Source of the DNA: Albifimbria verrucaria
Taxonomy: Eukaryota; Ascomycota; Sordariomycetes; Hypocreales; Stachybotryaceae
Length of the DNA: 64,000 bases
NCBI GenBank assembly: GCA_020081605.1
Contig: JAHREC010000016.1
Location: 62,001 to 126,000, forward strand
Direction: 5' to 3'
Every line of letters starts with the position of its first letter. The stretch's first letter is position 1. The translations under genes were made by a program, and so were the position numbers. The notes under the pieces were generated by a model that saw only the letters and a program-made list of their open reading frames with translations, was not told where the DNA came from and ran no database searches. Positions 35,544-48,556 of the stretch are shown here, piece by piece.

Positions 35544-36489
35544 ATGCCGTTTCCTTGCCCTGGTTTGGGCGGTCTATTCAACTCTCAACACCGTTCGATT
35601 CTCAAAAAGCTGCAGAAGGCAGTGATCCTTTCCTTGACACTAGCCCTTTTGATTACAGAGCATTGCAGGCATCGTCCCTTGTGTTTGAACCTGAACCAAA
35701 TCAACGTGGTGTCTTCTCCTCAACTACATCAATTCGATCAGGCGCACGCTCTGAGCACTTCAGCATGAATGGCGATATCACTGCTGGAAATTCATTCTTA
35801 GGAGGTAGTGGCTCCGGGACCTACAACAAGACTGTGTCCTCCAATAACTCGGTCAGTGATTTATACCCACATCATCAGCAACTTGTGCACGCTCACACTA
35901 TATAGACTTGCAAGAGCAGCCAGCGCGCTTCAGTTAGAAAAGGGATATTGAGTTTCTCTAAGGAACCCATTCTTTCGTCGCAGGCCGTAGCCCTTCTGCG
36001 AAGCGCTTCAGGTCGCCAACAGTTTCGACGTCAGTACGGAGACTTTTTGTCTCTGGATACGCTTTGGGTGCAGATTGCGGTATCATGCTCGGCACAAATA
36101 TAGCTTCCTCATCATCGTCGGAAGCGCTATCGTTAGTGCTAGAAGCACACCTTTTGATGTTTACCAAGAAGTGGGTGGAAAACGAAGCTAAGTTCAGCAG
36201 CTTCGCCACTAGCACGTCTTCGGCGACGTGTTTTGATAGTATGACCAATGCAAACGAGAATTTAAGCGGTGATCTAGCCGGTATATCAGCCAAGGCGGAA
36301 GAATATGCGCAGAAGCTTGCTTCTCTCGAGGAGCGCTTTCAGAGAATGAGAAATGAAAGGTTGCAGTTAACTGAATCCTCACAGCTAACATGGGGTGACA
36401 TCCTTAAGATTGCATCGAGTAATTTGGTTGCAGAAGTCATGCTCCAACCTTACACTATGCTCAGACAGTTTTCAGCCAACGTGGACTAG
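35544..36489 (+). CDS. Second MACPF/CDC-like candidate gene, frame-disrupted
   Basis: The start at 35544 gives MPFPCPGLGGLFN and an amphipathic stretch. The frame then changes near 35630, and LVFEPEPNQRGVFSSTTSIR and SEHFSMNGDITAGNSFLGG follow. The sequence around 36034-36075 (QYGDF, then after a frame change YALGADCGIMLG) parallels the MACPF-like signature of the opposite gene, and SMNGDITAGNSFLGGSGSGT parallels its SGALNIKYGMVSGGASGSF segment. The two therefore seem to be distant members of one superfamily. A helical C-terminal part follows (AEEYAQKLASLEERFQRM). Breaks near 35630, 35890 and 36050 leave it a pseudogene as read, although each lies by short runs. No signal peptide. Confidence 0.42.
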
Positions 36490-37027
36490 GTCAAGGGCCA
36501 TAAATGGACTAGGATCGTTCTAGCAGCGCAGATTGAGGGGCAGTGATTATGGAACTACCTGTTGAAAGACGATGATGCGGCTGAGATAATAGTCTCGAAA
36601 ATAATAAGCTTAGTAGTAATAACTATCTAAATGCAGCTTACAGGGCTGAGAACTATCCATGCGAACTGTAACCTGCCTAACAACAACCCATGCGCTTATG
36701 GCACGGACTAGAGATATCTTAGTCTTGTGAAGGTGAGCGCCTTCACCGCTACATGTGTATCTGGCCATTCAAGGAAGAGCAAGAAGGTGCCTTAAGTGAG
36801 TGAACATGTTAAAGCAGACATCCATGCTTACATACCTGAATCAAATGCAACATTATGAGACATCCAATCAAGTCAAGTAGCTTTTCAATCCCTCACATCA
36901 TTAAAGATGGGTTGATATTGATAAGTGGCTGGCAGGCATATTTAGTTAGAGCTAAGACCTATATATTCATTAATAATGTTATTCTTTTGAGCTTACAAGG
37001 TCACGGATAGTACCTACAGCCCAAGTC
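36490..37027. other. Intergenic region upstream of the protease gene
   Basis: No coding potential recognised. It separates the 3' end of the MACPF-like gene from the protease promoter. Confidence 0.4.
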
Positions 37028-37035
37028 TATATAAA
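37028..37035 (+). promoter_or_regulatory. TATA box of the serine protease gene
   Basis: TATATAAA lies 136 bases upstream of the start codon at 37171, in an otherwise AT-leaning promoter. Confidence 0.45.
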
Positions 37036-37170
37036 CCCTACCCTAAGCATGACGCTGTTGATCTGTAACTGAGCACTCTATGCATATCAATTGTCTTCTA
37101 ATACCTTTTCTAGAATTCCTTTTCTAGCATTCTATAAGCTAGTTTTAGTCGATAACAAAGAGAATCAGCC

Positions 37171-38321
37171 ATGGCTGAGTCATGGTCCTACCCAGAATGG
37201 GAAATGACCTCCGACGTGGTATATTGGTCTACTAAAATATTGGACCATCCACCCCAGTTATTTGGCCAGTTTTCGGAATACCCCATCCCGAGTTCGACTA
37301 CCGAAATCATCAACAAGCCAAATATTTACCGACCTTCTCCTGATGAGGATAATTCATTACGCTGGATAGTTCGAATCTATACGCGCAGTCTCAAGAACAC
37401 TGGTAAAAATATCTATGGGGGCCCACTTGAAAATGGTGGGCAAATAGCCACACACTGGTACTCGGCAACAGCTTGGTTTGCTGCTGCTGCCCACAAGCCT
37501 GGCGAAAGGGCTACATACCTGATGACGGCCGCGCATAATGTTTTGGACCATCTTCCAAGGGTTGATGACAATGGAATAGTAGTGAATATCACCAAAAGAA
37601 GTTTTACACCAGCCGATGCCATCTTTGTTGTTGCCACGTGTGGCTCGGAGGTTTACCAGGGCTGGGTCGATCGAGTCGCCGTCATGAAGGGATATGCTTC
37701 ATTTTGGACTCCCGAAACCACAGATCGTCGCTGTGATGGTGCTGCTTTACATATCGCCAACTCCAAGATTCCTGCTCACTTTTATCAAGGAATCGCTCCG
37801 CGGATAGCGGCAGTTCCTGCTCCAACCCTTCCAAAGACAACCATCATATACAATAAACGCTATGTGGTAATGGGCTTTCCGGGTGTCCTTGTTACACATC
37901 CCGAGCTCAATGGTATTTGGCTTTGTGGCCTACGTCGAGACGGAGTCAATGGTAAAAAGGAATGGGCTGGGAGAGGTATATTGCAGGAACAATTACCAGA
38001 CGCATCGCACTGGGAAGTCCAGGAACTGTCGATTCTATCAAGGACAATCAAAACGGAGTGCTTGAATCTTCTCATACAGAAGTGCCTACCACCACTGGGG
38101 TTTCAGGCGGTCCATGTCTCATGTTTCTGACAGATGTCAATGACCGGATTGATCAAGGAGAGGTAGTGGTAGTCGGCGTACATAACTCAGGTGGATGTGA
38201 CGCACCACTGGCGCCTTCCAATAACTCGGATTTTAAGTTAGTTGACCCTTGTCTGCTCCTCGTTCAAGTTGGAGCTTCGAATGGCATGTCATGGAAGTTA
38301 GGAATGTTCCCAGGAATTTAA
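37171..38321 (+). CDS. Trypsin-like (PA clan, S1-type) serine peptidase without signal peptide
   Basis: The protein begins MAESWSYPEWEMTSDVVYW with no secretion signal, so it should act inside the cell. The triad can be placed: His122 in LMTAAHNVLDH, Asp189 in RRCDGAALHI, and Ser (codon 38103-38105) in TTTGVSGGPC. The oxyanion glycines are intact. The C-terminal part (VVVVGVHNSGG) matches the usual strand after the serine. One base is missing in the G-run at 37969-37971, and allowing it gives one open frame to the stop at 38321. Length about 383 residues. No intron is needed. The gene lies at the edge of the 18 kb AT block. Such cytosolic peptidases occur in fungal NLR-type conflict proteins, but no NLR parts are seen here. 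Confidence 0.8.
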
Positions 38322-38935
38322 ATTGGCAGTATCTTACTCGCTAGAGTAGCTAGTGCTTGACTTTAGTATATAAAAGTTATGTTTCTAAATTGAAAGAATA
38401 TAAGATTATTCTCTATCTTAAAATCTAATTAAAAGTTCTATTAAAGATATTTTAAAATAATATTAAAGGTTTTTTTAATATATTATAAGAAAATATATAA
38501 TTTTTATATAAATTTAAATTTAAGATTAAAACTAATATATATAGATAATAAATAACTTAATATAATAAAAAGCCTAACTCTCTTAATTTATATTTTAATT
38601 AATTAATTAAATAATTTATTATAGTTAATTATATTAAATTTAATTTAAGAGATTAATATTAATTTTATTCTTTAAGCTTTTTAAAAAACCTAAAATTAAA
38701 CCTATAATATATTATAATTATTTATAATATATTATAAAAAATATTTAAATATAAATAATAAAATATATTTTCTTAATATAATATTAAAATTAATTTATAT
38801 AAATTATTTAATCTTAAAAAATAAATAATAATTTAATATATTTTTAATTTAAATATATAAGAATTTTTTTTTAATTTTATAATATTAAAAATATAATTAA
38901 TTAATTATTTATTGAATAAAAAAGATTTTTATTAA

Positions 38936-39003
38936 AATATATTATAATAATCAGGGATTATTCTATATTATAAAATAAATATAAAATAAATAAAATTAAG
39001 GTT
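38936..39003 (+). repeat. Left copy of the block-edge inverted repeat
   Basis: This stretch contains GATTATTCTATATTATAAAA followed by ATAAATATAAAATAAATAAA. It matches the reverse complement of 56066-56133 with few differences, near the opposite edge of the AT block. Confidence 0.55.
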
Positions 39004-39026
39004 ATTATAGTAATTATTATATAGAG

Positions 39027-39225
39027 AGAGATAGATAGAGATAGTATAAAATATATTCTAAGGTAATTATATTTATATTATAAGATTAAAGCTTATAAGC
39101 TTAAGGTTTTATTTATAAGCCTTTAAATTAATTTTAAGGGATTATTAATATTATATAATCTATAAAATAAATTATTTACTCTATATTATAAAATAAACTA
39201 TTTTAACTTTATAATAATTATTCTC
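39027..39225 (+). repeat. Repeat alpha, copy 1 (intermediate decay)
   Basis: About 200 bases alignable to 47672-47865 and 52805-52975 in the same orientation. It keeps some C and G in CT/AG contexts, for example AAGCTTATAAGCTTAAGG. Confidence 0.6.
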
Positions 39226-42200
39226 TCTTTTTTTATAAATATTTATATTTATTAATAGCTTTAATTTTATAATATTCTATTAAAATAATATTATATTATT
39301 AATATATTATTTATAATATAATTTTAATTTATATAGTTTAATTTTATTTTAAAAGTTTTAGCTTTAAATCTTATTATTTAAATATTTTATTATTATATTA
39401 TTCTTAAATTATTATTATATTATAGATATTTTATTTATACTCCTAGGCTTTTTAATTAATAATAAATCTTATAGCCTTAGAATATTATTATATAAATAAT
39501 TTATTTAATTTTTATAATTATAGCCTTTATTATTAATTAATAATATTATTTTATTCACTTTATATTTATATAAAGCTATCTATTTATTAATCTTAAAATC
39601 CTTCTCTCTCTTATTTAATAAATATATAAAATCTTTAAAAATATAATATATAATTAATATAATAATATATTAAAGCTTATTTACTTAAATAAAAGAAATA
39701 ATAATAAATATAAATAATAATAATTAAAGCCTTTAATAAAGTATATATTATTAAATAAATAATAAATATAATATATAAATAATTTATAATTAAACTAAAA
39801 TAATATTTAATAAAAAGCCTAGCTTTATAGATTCTTTATATATTAAAGCCTTTAAATATATTATTAAGCTTATATTATAAAAGATTATTAAGTTAGTTTA
39901 AGCAGTTTTTAGAATATATTAAAAAAATTTATAGTTTAAATTTATAATTATATTAAGGATATATTAAAGCTATTTATACTCTATAAATTTAATATAAAAC
40001 TTCTCTTAAACTATATTATAATTAAATTAAATACTTTTATTATAAAGCTAGCTTTAATAACCTCCCTTAATAAGCCCTAAAGCTATATATTAATTCTTTT
40101 TATAAGATTCTATAGCTAGAGTAATAATACCTTTAATATAAAACTACTCTTATTTTAATATTATAAATCTTTTATAATATATATTTATAAACCTAAGCTT
40201 TAAATTAATATTAAATTATATTTAAATATTATAAAAATAATAAATATAGCTTTAAGAAATAATATTATAATAACTATATATTAGCTTTAAAGTAAAAATT
40301 AAATAATATTTTTTAATAAAATATAATTCTATATATAAAAGATAAAATATAGATTTATAAAGTATTTAAATTAATTATAATTATAAATAAAAAACTTTTA
40401 TAATAATAATAAAAAAGCTTATTTTATTTAAAATATAGATTTAATAAACTTTAAAAGATTTATTAAAGAAATTAATAAAATAAAGATTCTATATATATTA
40501 TAAATATAAAATTAATATAAGAATAAATTATATATAATATTCTTAATAAATATAATTATTTTAAAAAATATTAATAAACTCTATAATAATAATATTATAA
40601 TATAATCCTAGCTATTAAAATATAAATTATATAAGAATTTAATTAAGCTTATTTAATATTATAAATATTATAAATAAAAATATATAATAAAATATTATAT
40701 TTTAAAATTAAAGTATAATTATTATATTTATATAATATATTTAAATAATAAAAATATTTATTTAATAATAAAAGGCTTAATTCTTAAAAATATATTTTTT
40801 ATAAAAAAATATATATTTTAATTTTATACCTACTCTATAATAACTATAAAAAAAAAAAATATAAAAGATATTTATTTATTAATTCTATTAATTTAAAACT
40901 CTAATCTTTAAATTTAAAAAATCTAATAATTTATTAATCTCTCTATAAAAATATAATTTTAAAGTTTAAAATATAATTAATTTAATATTAAACTTAATAT
41001 TAAACCCCTAAAAAAAAAATAAAAAAACTTATAAAGTATTTAAAATTTAACTCTATAAATAATAACTAAATTAATATTATATTAAGTTTTAATTATAATA
41101 ATTTATATATTATTTTTAAGCTATTAATATTAAGCTTTTAATTCTTATAAATATAGTTTAAAGTATAAAACCCTTTTTATATAAATATTATAATAATATA
41201 AAAATCCTTTTATAAAATATAATTAATTAATAAATAAATATTAATTTAATATTATTAATATAAATTAAATATAATATAATTATATTCTAAGAGCTTATTT
41301 AAATTATAGCTTATTTATTATATTTTAATATATATAATTATTATTTAATATATTATAATAAATATATAATATTTTATATATATAAATATTATAAATTTAA
41401 TTTATAGAAATTCTCTATAAAGTTAAATTAAATAATTATATATTTTATTATTTTAAATTTAAAAATTTATAATTATTATTTTATTTTTAATATAAAAAAG
41501 AATTAAAAATAATATAGTTTTTTATAAATATTATATTAAAAATAAATAAAAATATTTTTCTTATAAAGAATTTTAATTTATATTATTTATTATAGAATAA
41601 ATATAATTAATATTTTATAATAAATAAAATATTTTATTTAAAAGTATATTAATTTAATTTAAGCTTTTTATACTTTAAAATATAATTATTAAAAATAAAT
41701 TAAATAATAAAAATAATATTATTAATTTAAGCTAAATAATTTAAGGCTTTAAAATAATATAAATAAATATTAATAATATATTAAATAGCTTTAATTATAT
41801 TATATAAATATTTTATATTATAATTATAATTCTTTTTATTATATTTTTATATTATTATTAAAATATAATAAATAAATAAAAAATTATAATTAAATTTATA
41901 ATTTATTTTAATATATTTTATATTATCCTTAAATTAAAAATAAAAATAAATAAGCTTATAAACTAGATTATAAATTAGATTTTAATTATAATTAATATAT
42001 TAATTTTTAAAAATACTTTAAAACCTAGATATTTAAACTTATAGTAGAATTATAAAATAATAAAAGCTATAGTAATTATAAGATAAATATATTATAAAAT
42101 ATAATATTTAAATAATTTTATTATCTTTAATAATTATAAAATAATATAATTAATTTAAGTCTATAATATCTATAATATATAATATAATATATAGAGAAAT

Positions 42201-45200
42201 CTCCTAGAATTAGCTTTATATAACTCTATAAATAAAATAATATAAATAATAAAATATTAATCTTAGCTAAGAAATAAATATTAATTTAAATTTATATATA
42301 TTCTATATTTTAAAAGATATATTTTAATTATAAATATATTTAATATTATAAAAATCTTTAAAAGAAAGCTTATATTTTAATAAAGAAGTTTTTTTTATTT
42401 TATTAATTATCTTAAATATTATTAATATAGATATAATAATAAAATAAGGCTATATTATAATAAATAATATATTAATTAATATTAAAATTATAATTATAAA
42501 TATAAAATATATATTATTCTATTAATAACTATAAAAAGCTTTTAATAATAATAAAATCTTAATTAATCTATTTAAAGCCTATAATAATCTCTTCTTTAAT
42601 ATAATAATAACCTAGCTTAAGTTAATTTTATATTTAATTATTTCTTAAGCTATTTTTATATTATTTTATAATAATATTAAAGAAACTAAGAAAATTTATT
42701 AAATAATATTAAACTTTTAAAAGCTAAAAATCTATTTTATTATTTAATATAATTAATAAAATAATAAAAATAATATTAAAAACTAAATTATTTTTATTAT
42801 AAAAAAATATAGTTTTTTATTTAAGAGTTAAATAAATAATTAATTAAGCTAGTTTATAAAAATAATAATAAAAATAATAATTAAAATAATATAAATAATA
42901 TAAATTTAATATAATATTATTTTATTTTTTTAATTAAATATTAAAAAGCCTTTAATATAATTATTTATAATAAATTAATTTAAACTTTAAATAAAATAAG
43001 CTTTTTAAATTAAATTCTTAAATAAATTAAAAGCTATATTAATTTATAAATAAGCTATTTTTATTTTAATAATTAAATCTTAGAGAAATTCCTTATTATA
43101 ATAAGAGTTTCTTAGGGTTTTAATTTATTATTAATATTTTTATTTTATATATTAATAGCCTTTATAAAACTCTTAAAACCTTATTAAATATTATAATTAT
43201 TAATTATATAAATAATATAAATATTATTAATATTAAATATAATATAAAAATAATAATAATTTAATTAAAAATAGCTTAACTATTTTATAAAAATTAAGCT
43301 AAATTAATTAAATTTATTTATAAAATTAATAAAAATATTTTTATTTATTTTATTTATATTTATAAAATAAATATAAAATAAATATATTTTAATTTTATTA
43401 TAATTAAATTAATAAAGATTATATAAATATTTAATATATAATTATATAAAAAGTTTAAATATAAAATATATATTATAAAAATCCTTATTAAGCTTATTTA
43501 ATAATAATTTATATTAATTAATTTTATTATAATTATATAAAATTATTATATTAATTATATTTATAAATTATATATAAAAGTTATTTATATATATATTATA
43601 TATAAAGCCTTTATTTATTATAAACTTATTCTTAAAAATAATAAATTATATATTTAATTTATCTCTTTAATAAAATAATAAATAAAATATCTCTAGATTA
43701 TAATTAATATATATTATATAATCTTAATTAAAAATCTTAAAATTAAATTAAAGATTCTTATCTTTAAATCTTTATTTTAATAAAAAAATTATAAACTTTA
43801 AATATTATAATAACTTTAAAGAGATTTTTATTTTTTTTATATTATAATTATAAAGATTATTAAAATCTTAAAATAAATTAAAAAAAATAAAAAAATAATA
43901 AAAAGTTATAAAAATCTTATATATATTAAAATTATAATTAAATTATAAATATTATTTTAAAGAAAACTTTATAAACTTATAATATTAAAATAAAAATATT
44001 AATAAAAAAGTAAAATATTATTTTATATATATTAAAATTAATATATAATTAAAATAATAAATATATATTTATATATTTTATTTATTAAAACTCTTTAATT
44101 ATATAAAAGCTTAAAAAATATTAAAGCTTTATATTTATATAAATAAAATTTAAAAAGATTAAATTATAAAAATTTTCTTTTTAAAAAAATCTTAAAAATA
44201 ATAATGTTTTAATATTAATATAAAAAAAAATATAATATATATTTTTATTTATTATTTATTTTATAAATATATATATAAAATTATTATAAAAATATTTTAA
44301 AATTATATTTAATTTAAAAAATCTTTTTATATTTTAATAAAATTAAATTAATTATTTATAAATTATTTTAAATAAATTATTTAAAATAATTTAAATTAAT
44401 AAAATAACTAAATTATAATTTTATTATTATAAATAAATTATATATTAATATTAAGCTTAATATAAATATATATTTAATTTTATAATTTATAAATTATAAT
44501 TAAAATATTATAATTAAATAATTATAAAATATTATTATAAATTAAAAATATAATAAAATTATAATAAAATTATAATAATATTAAAATATATTTAAATAAT
44601 AAATAAAAAAATTTATTTTATATTTTTAAAAATTTAAAAATTAATAATTTCTTTAAAATAATTATAATATTAAAATATAAATTTATTATATTTATAATAA
44701 AGTTAAAATTAATTTTTTATTTTTATTTAGCTTAATTTTTTAAATTTTTAATAATTTTTAAAATTTTAATAATTTTAATTAAGATTTTATTTTATTTATA
44801 TATTTTTTTAGAAAGAGTTTATAATAATATAATTATATTATAATTATTTATTATATTTAATATAAATATAATAATAAAAAAATAATTAAATTTAATCTTA
44901 AAAATTAAATATATTATTTTTTTAAAAATTAATATATTTATTATATTAAATATATAATATTAATAAATTTATATTATATATAAATTATCTATAATTTAAA
45001 TATTTATTAATATATATATATATATTTAATAAACTTAAATTTTTTAATTAAAACTATAAGAATATTAATATATTCTTAAAAGCTTTAGTTTTTTTATTTT
45101 TCTAATTTTTAGGAAAATATAAAAAAGTATATTAAAAATAAAAATAAAAAGAAAGTATTTATATTTTTAAAAGGTATTAATAATAAAAAAATTTTTATTA

Positions 45201-45270
45201 AATATTTATAAATATAATAATATATTTAATATATATATATAATAAAAATAATATAAAAATAATAAGGATT

Positions 45271-45272
<2 letters not shown>

Positions 45273-45304
<32 letters not shown>

Positions 45305-45305
45305 T

Positions 45306-45364
<59 letters not shown>
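45273..45364. repeat. Palindromic (TAA)n/(TTA)n microsatellite
   Basis: About 17 TAA-type units run directly into about 14 TTA-type units, so the whole tract can fold into one long hairpin. Confidence 0.8.
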
Positions 45365-45366
<2 letters not shown>

Positions 45367-46154
45367 AAAAATTATAATAAAAATTAATAAAGAGTTATTA
45401 TAAAGTTAAATTAATTTATTTATAAATAAATAATCTATAAAAAAAAAGTTTAAAAATAGCTTATATATTAATTAATAGCTTAAATATAAAAATAAAAATA
45501 TTATAAAATTATTATATTTATAAAGTATATTTATAAACAAAAAGGCTTATTTATTTAATAATAAAATTAAAAAATAAAAATAAATAAATAAATAAAAAGC
45601 TTTTTAAAATTATATAATATATAGATTTATATTAAGTATTTTATTATTTTATTCTTAATAATTATTAATAATTAATATAATAATTAATATAATTATTATT
45701 ATAATTACTATTTTTCTTTATTTTAAAAACTTATTTTATATAATTTTAAAAGACTATAAATTAATAATTTTATTTAAAGGTTTATTATAGCTTTATATTA
45801 ATAATATAATAAATCTTTAAATAAAGCTACATTTATTAATATAAATATAATATTATAAATATAATTTTTTTAATATAGTTTAAGCTATAAATTATATTTA
45901 AAATAAAGATTTTAATATAAATATAAATTAAAGCTATATTATAAATAAATTTATTTAAATTAAAGTTTTTATTTATTATATAGTTTTTTTATAGCTTATG
46001 ATTATAAATATATTATATATAATAAAATATATTATTTAAAGTATATAATAAATAAATAAATAAATAATTAATTATATATTTATTTATAAATATTATAATT
46101 TTAAATATTTATTAATAATTAATTTAAAATTTAATAAAAAGTATTTATAAATAA

Positions 46155-47640
46155 TTAATTTAAAACTTAATAATAAAATATTTTAAATAATATTTTAAAT
46201 AATATTTTAATATTTAATATTTTTATTTTTATTATTAATTTAAAAATAAAATATAATTCTTTATTTATATTTAATTTAAATTTAATAATATAATATTATT
46301 TAAATTTAATTAATAAATAAAATATTTTTATAAAAAAATAATCCTTTTAAAAATATTAAAATATAATTTAATTTTATAATTAAATAAATTTATATATTTT
46401 ATTTTATTAATATTTTATTAATATTATTTTTAAATAAATTATATAAATAATTATTTAATAAAAAATATTTAAAAATCCTTTTAATAAAGGTTTTATTTAA
46501 TAAACTTTATAATATAAATATATTTAAAATAATTATTAATATATTTTTATAAAATAATAAGAATATTATATTTAATTAAATTAAATAAATATATATATTT
46601 ATTTTTATATTTTATATATTTAATTTTTTTATATAATATTAAATAATAATATTATAAAATATAAATAATATATATTATTTTTATTATATATTATTTAATT
46701 TTAATATTATTATATATTATTAATTATTTTAATAATTTAATAAAAATATTTTAAAATATATTTTTAGAATAATATTATATATATTTAAATAATATTATAA
46801 TTATAATTAATTTTTATTATTAATTTTATAATTAAATTTATATTAAATTTCTTTTTTAATAAATAATAATTAAATAATAAACTTTTTATTATTAAATAAA
46901 TATAAATTTTTATTAAAATTATTAATATATTAATAATATTTTATTTTTATATTTAAAATTAAATAATTTAATATTTTATTATTTTATTATTTTTATATAA
47001 ATTTCTATTATTTTTTAATTTTTATTTAATTAAAATATTTTTAAAAATCTAATTTAAACTTTAATAAATTTTTAAAATTATTTTAAAAAATATTAAATAT
47101 AAATATTATAAATTTTTAATTATCTTTAAATAATTAAATTATTATTATAATATATTATATAAATAATATTAAATAATATATTAAATATTTAATTTATATA
47201 TATTTAAGAAATTTTTATATATTTATAAATAAATAATTAAATATTTAATATTTATAATAATTATATTAAATATAAAATATTATTTTTTATTTATAATTAT
47301 TTAATAATTTAAATATAATAATTAATATTTTTAATATTTATTTTTATAAATTAATTATAATTTTAAATATAATTTAAAATCTTTATAATTAGAAATAATA
47401 AATAATAATTTTCTTATATATTATTAAAATTATAATAATTTATATAAAAATAAATAAAATTTTAAATTAATTCTTTATTTAAAAATATTAAAAATATTTA
47501 TATTTTAATTTATAATAAATAATATATTAATTTATAAAATAATTTTTTTTTATAAATTAATAATATAATTTATTTATTTATATTTTAATAAAATCTTTAT
47601 ATTTTTAAAAATAAAATTAATTTTATATATTTATAATTTT
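46155..47640 (+). repeat. Direct repeat beta, copy 1
   Basis: Segments 46155-46570 and 47130-47640 reappear in the same order at 48557-49140 and 50550-51085, with short insertions or deletions between. Both copies are almost free of G and C. Confidence 0.55.
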
Positions 47641-47671
47641 AATAATATTATTATTATATTAATTACTCTTT

Positions 47672-47865
47672 AAGGAGAGTTAAGTAGAGTTAGTATAATT
47701 TATATTCTAAGATAGCTATATTTATATTATAAGACTAAAGCTTATAGGCTTAGGGCTTTATTTATAAGCTCTTAAGCTAACTCTAGGGATTAATAATATT
47801 ATATAACCTACTCTATAAATTACTTACTCTTTATTATAGGATAAGCTATCTTAACTTTATAATAT
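47672..47865 (+). repeat. Repeat alpha, copy 2 (least decayed)
   Basis: This copy still has AGGAGAGTTAAGTAGAGTTA and CTCTAGGGATT, where the other two copies carry A or T. It is the best surviving version of the repeat and the most GC-rich patch of the right two-thirds of the block. Confidence 0.6.
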
Positions 47866-48556
47866 TAAAGTTTTTTCTAATATAATAATATATATATATA
47901 TTTAATATATATTATATTTTAAATATATAATAATTAAATATATATATTAAAAGTTTAATATAAAGATTTTATTAAATATATAAGAAAAATATTATTAATA
48001 ATATTATTATTTTTACTTTTTAATATTTAATATAATAATTTTTTTTAATAAGAATAATAATATATTTTATTAAATGATATAAATTTTTTATTTAATTATA
48101 ATTATAATAAATTAATATAAAAAATATTATAAATATAATATATATATTTAAATAATATAAAATAAATAATATTATATATTTTTAAATAATTATAAAATAT
48201 AAAATAATTTAATATAATATAATATTAATATATATTTTTTAATTTAAATATTTAAATTTTATATTAATAATATTATTAAATTATTTAATTATTAAAATTA
48301 ATAATTAATATTTAAAATTATAATATATTTATTAATATTTTATTAATTATTTATTAATAAATATTTAAATTTATTATATAATAAAAAATTAATAATTATT
48401 ATATATTATATATAATAATATTTTATTAATAATATATTATTAATTATTTTTTATATTTATAATAAAAATTATATTTTATTAATATTTTATTTAAAAAGAT
48501 TTTTATAATTATATTTATTATATTATTATATATAAATTTTATAATTTAAAATAATT

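Noticed and set aside
37171..38321. Protease considered as a secreted trypsin of a pathogen
   Set aside because: There is no signal peptide and no alternative upstream start with one, so a cytosolic role was preferred.
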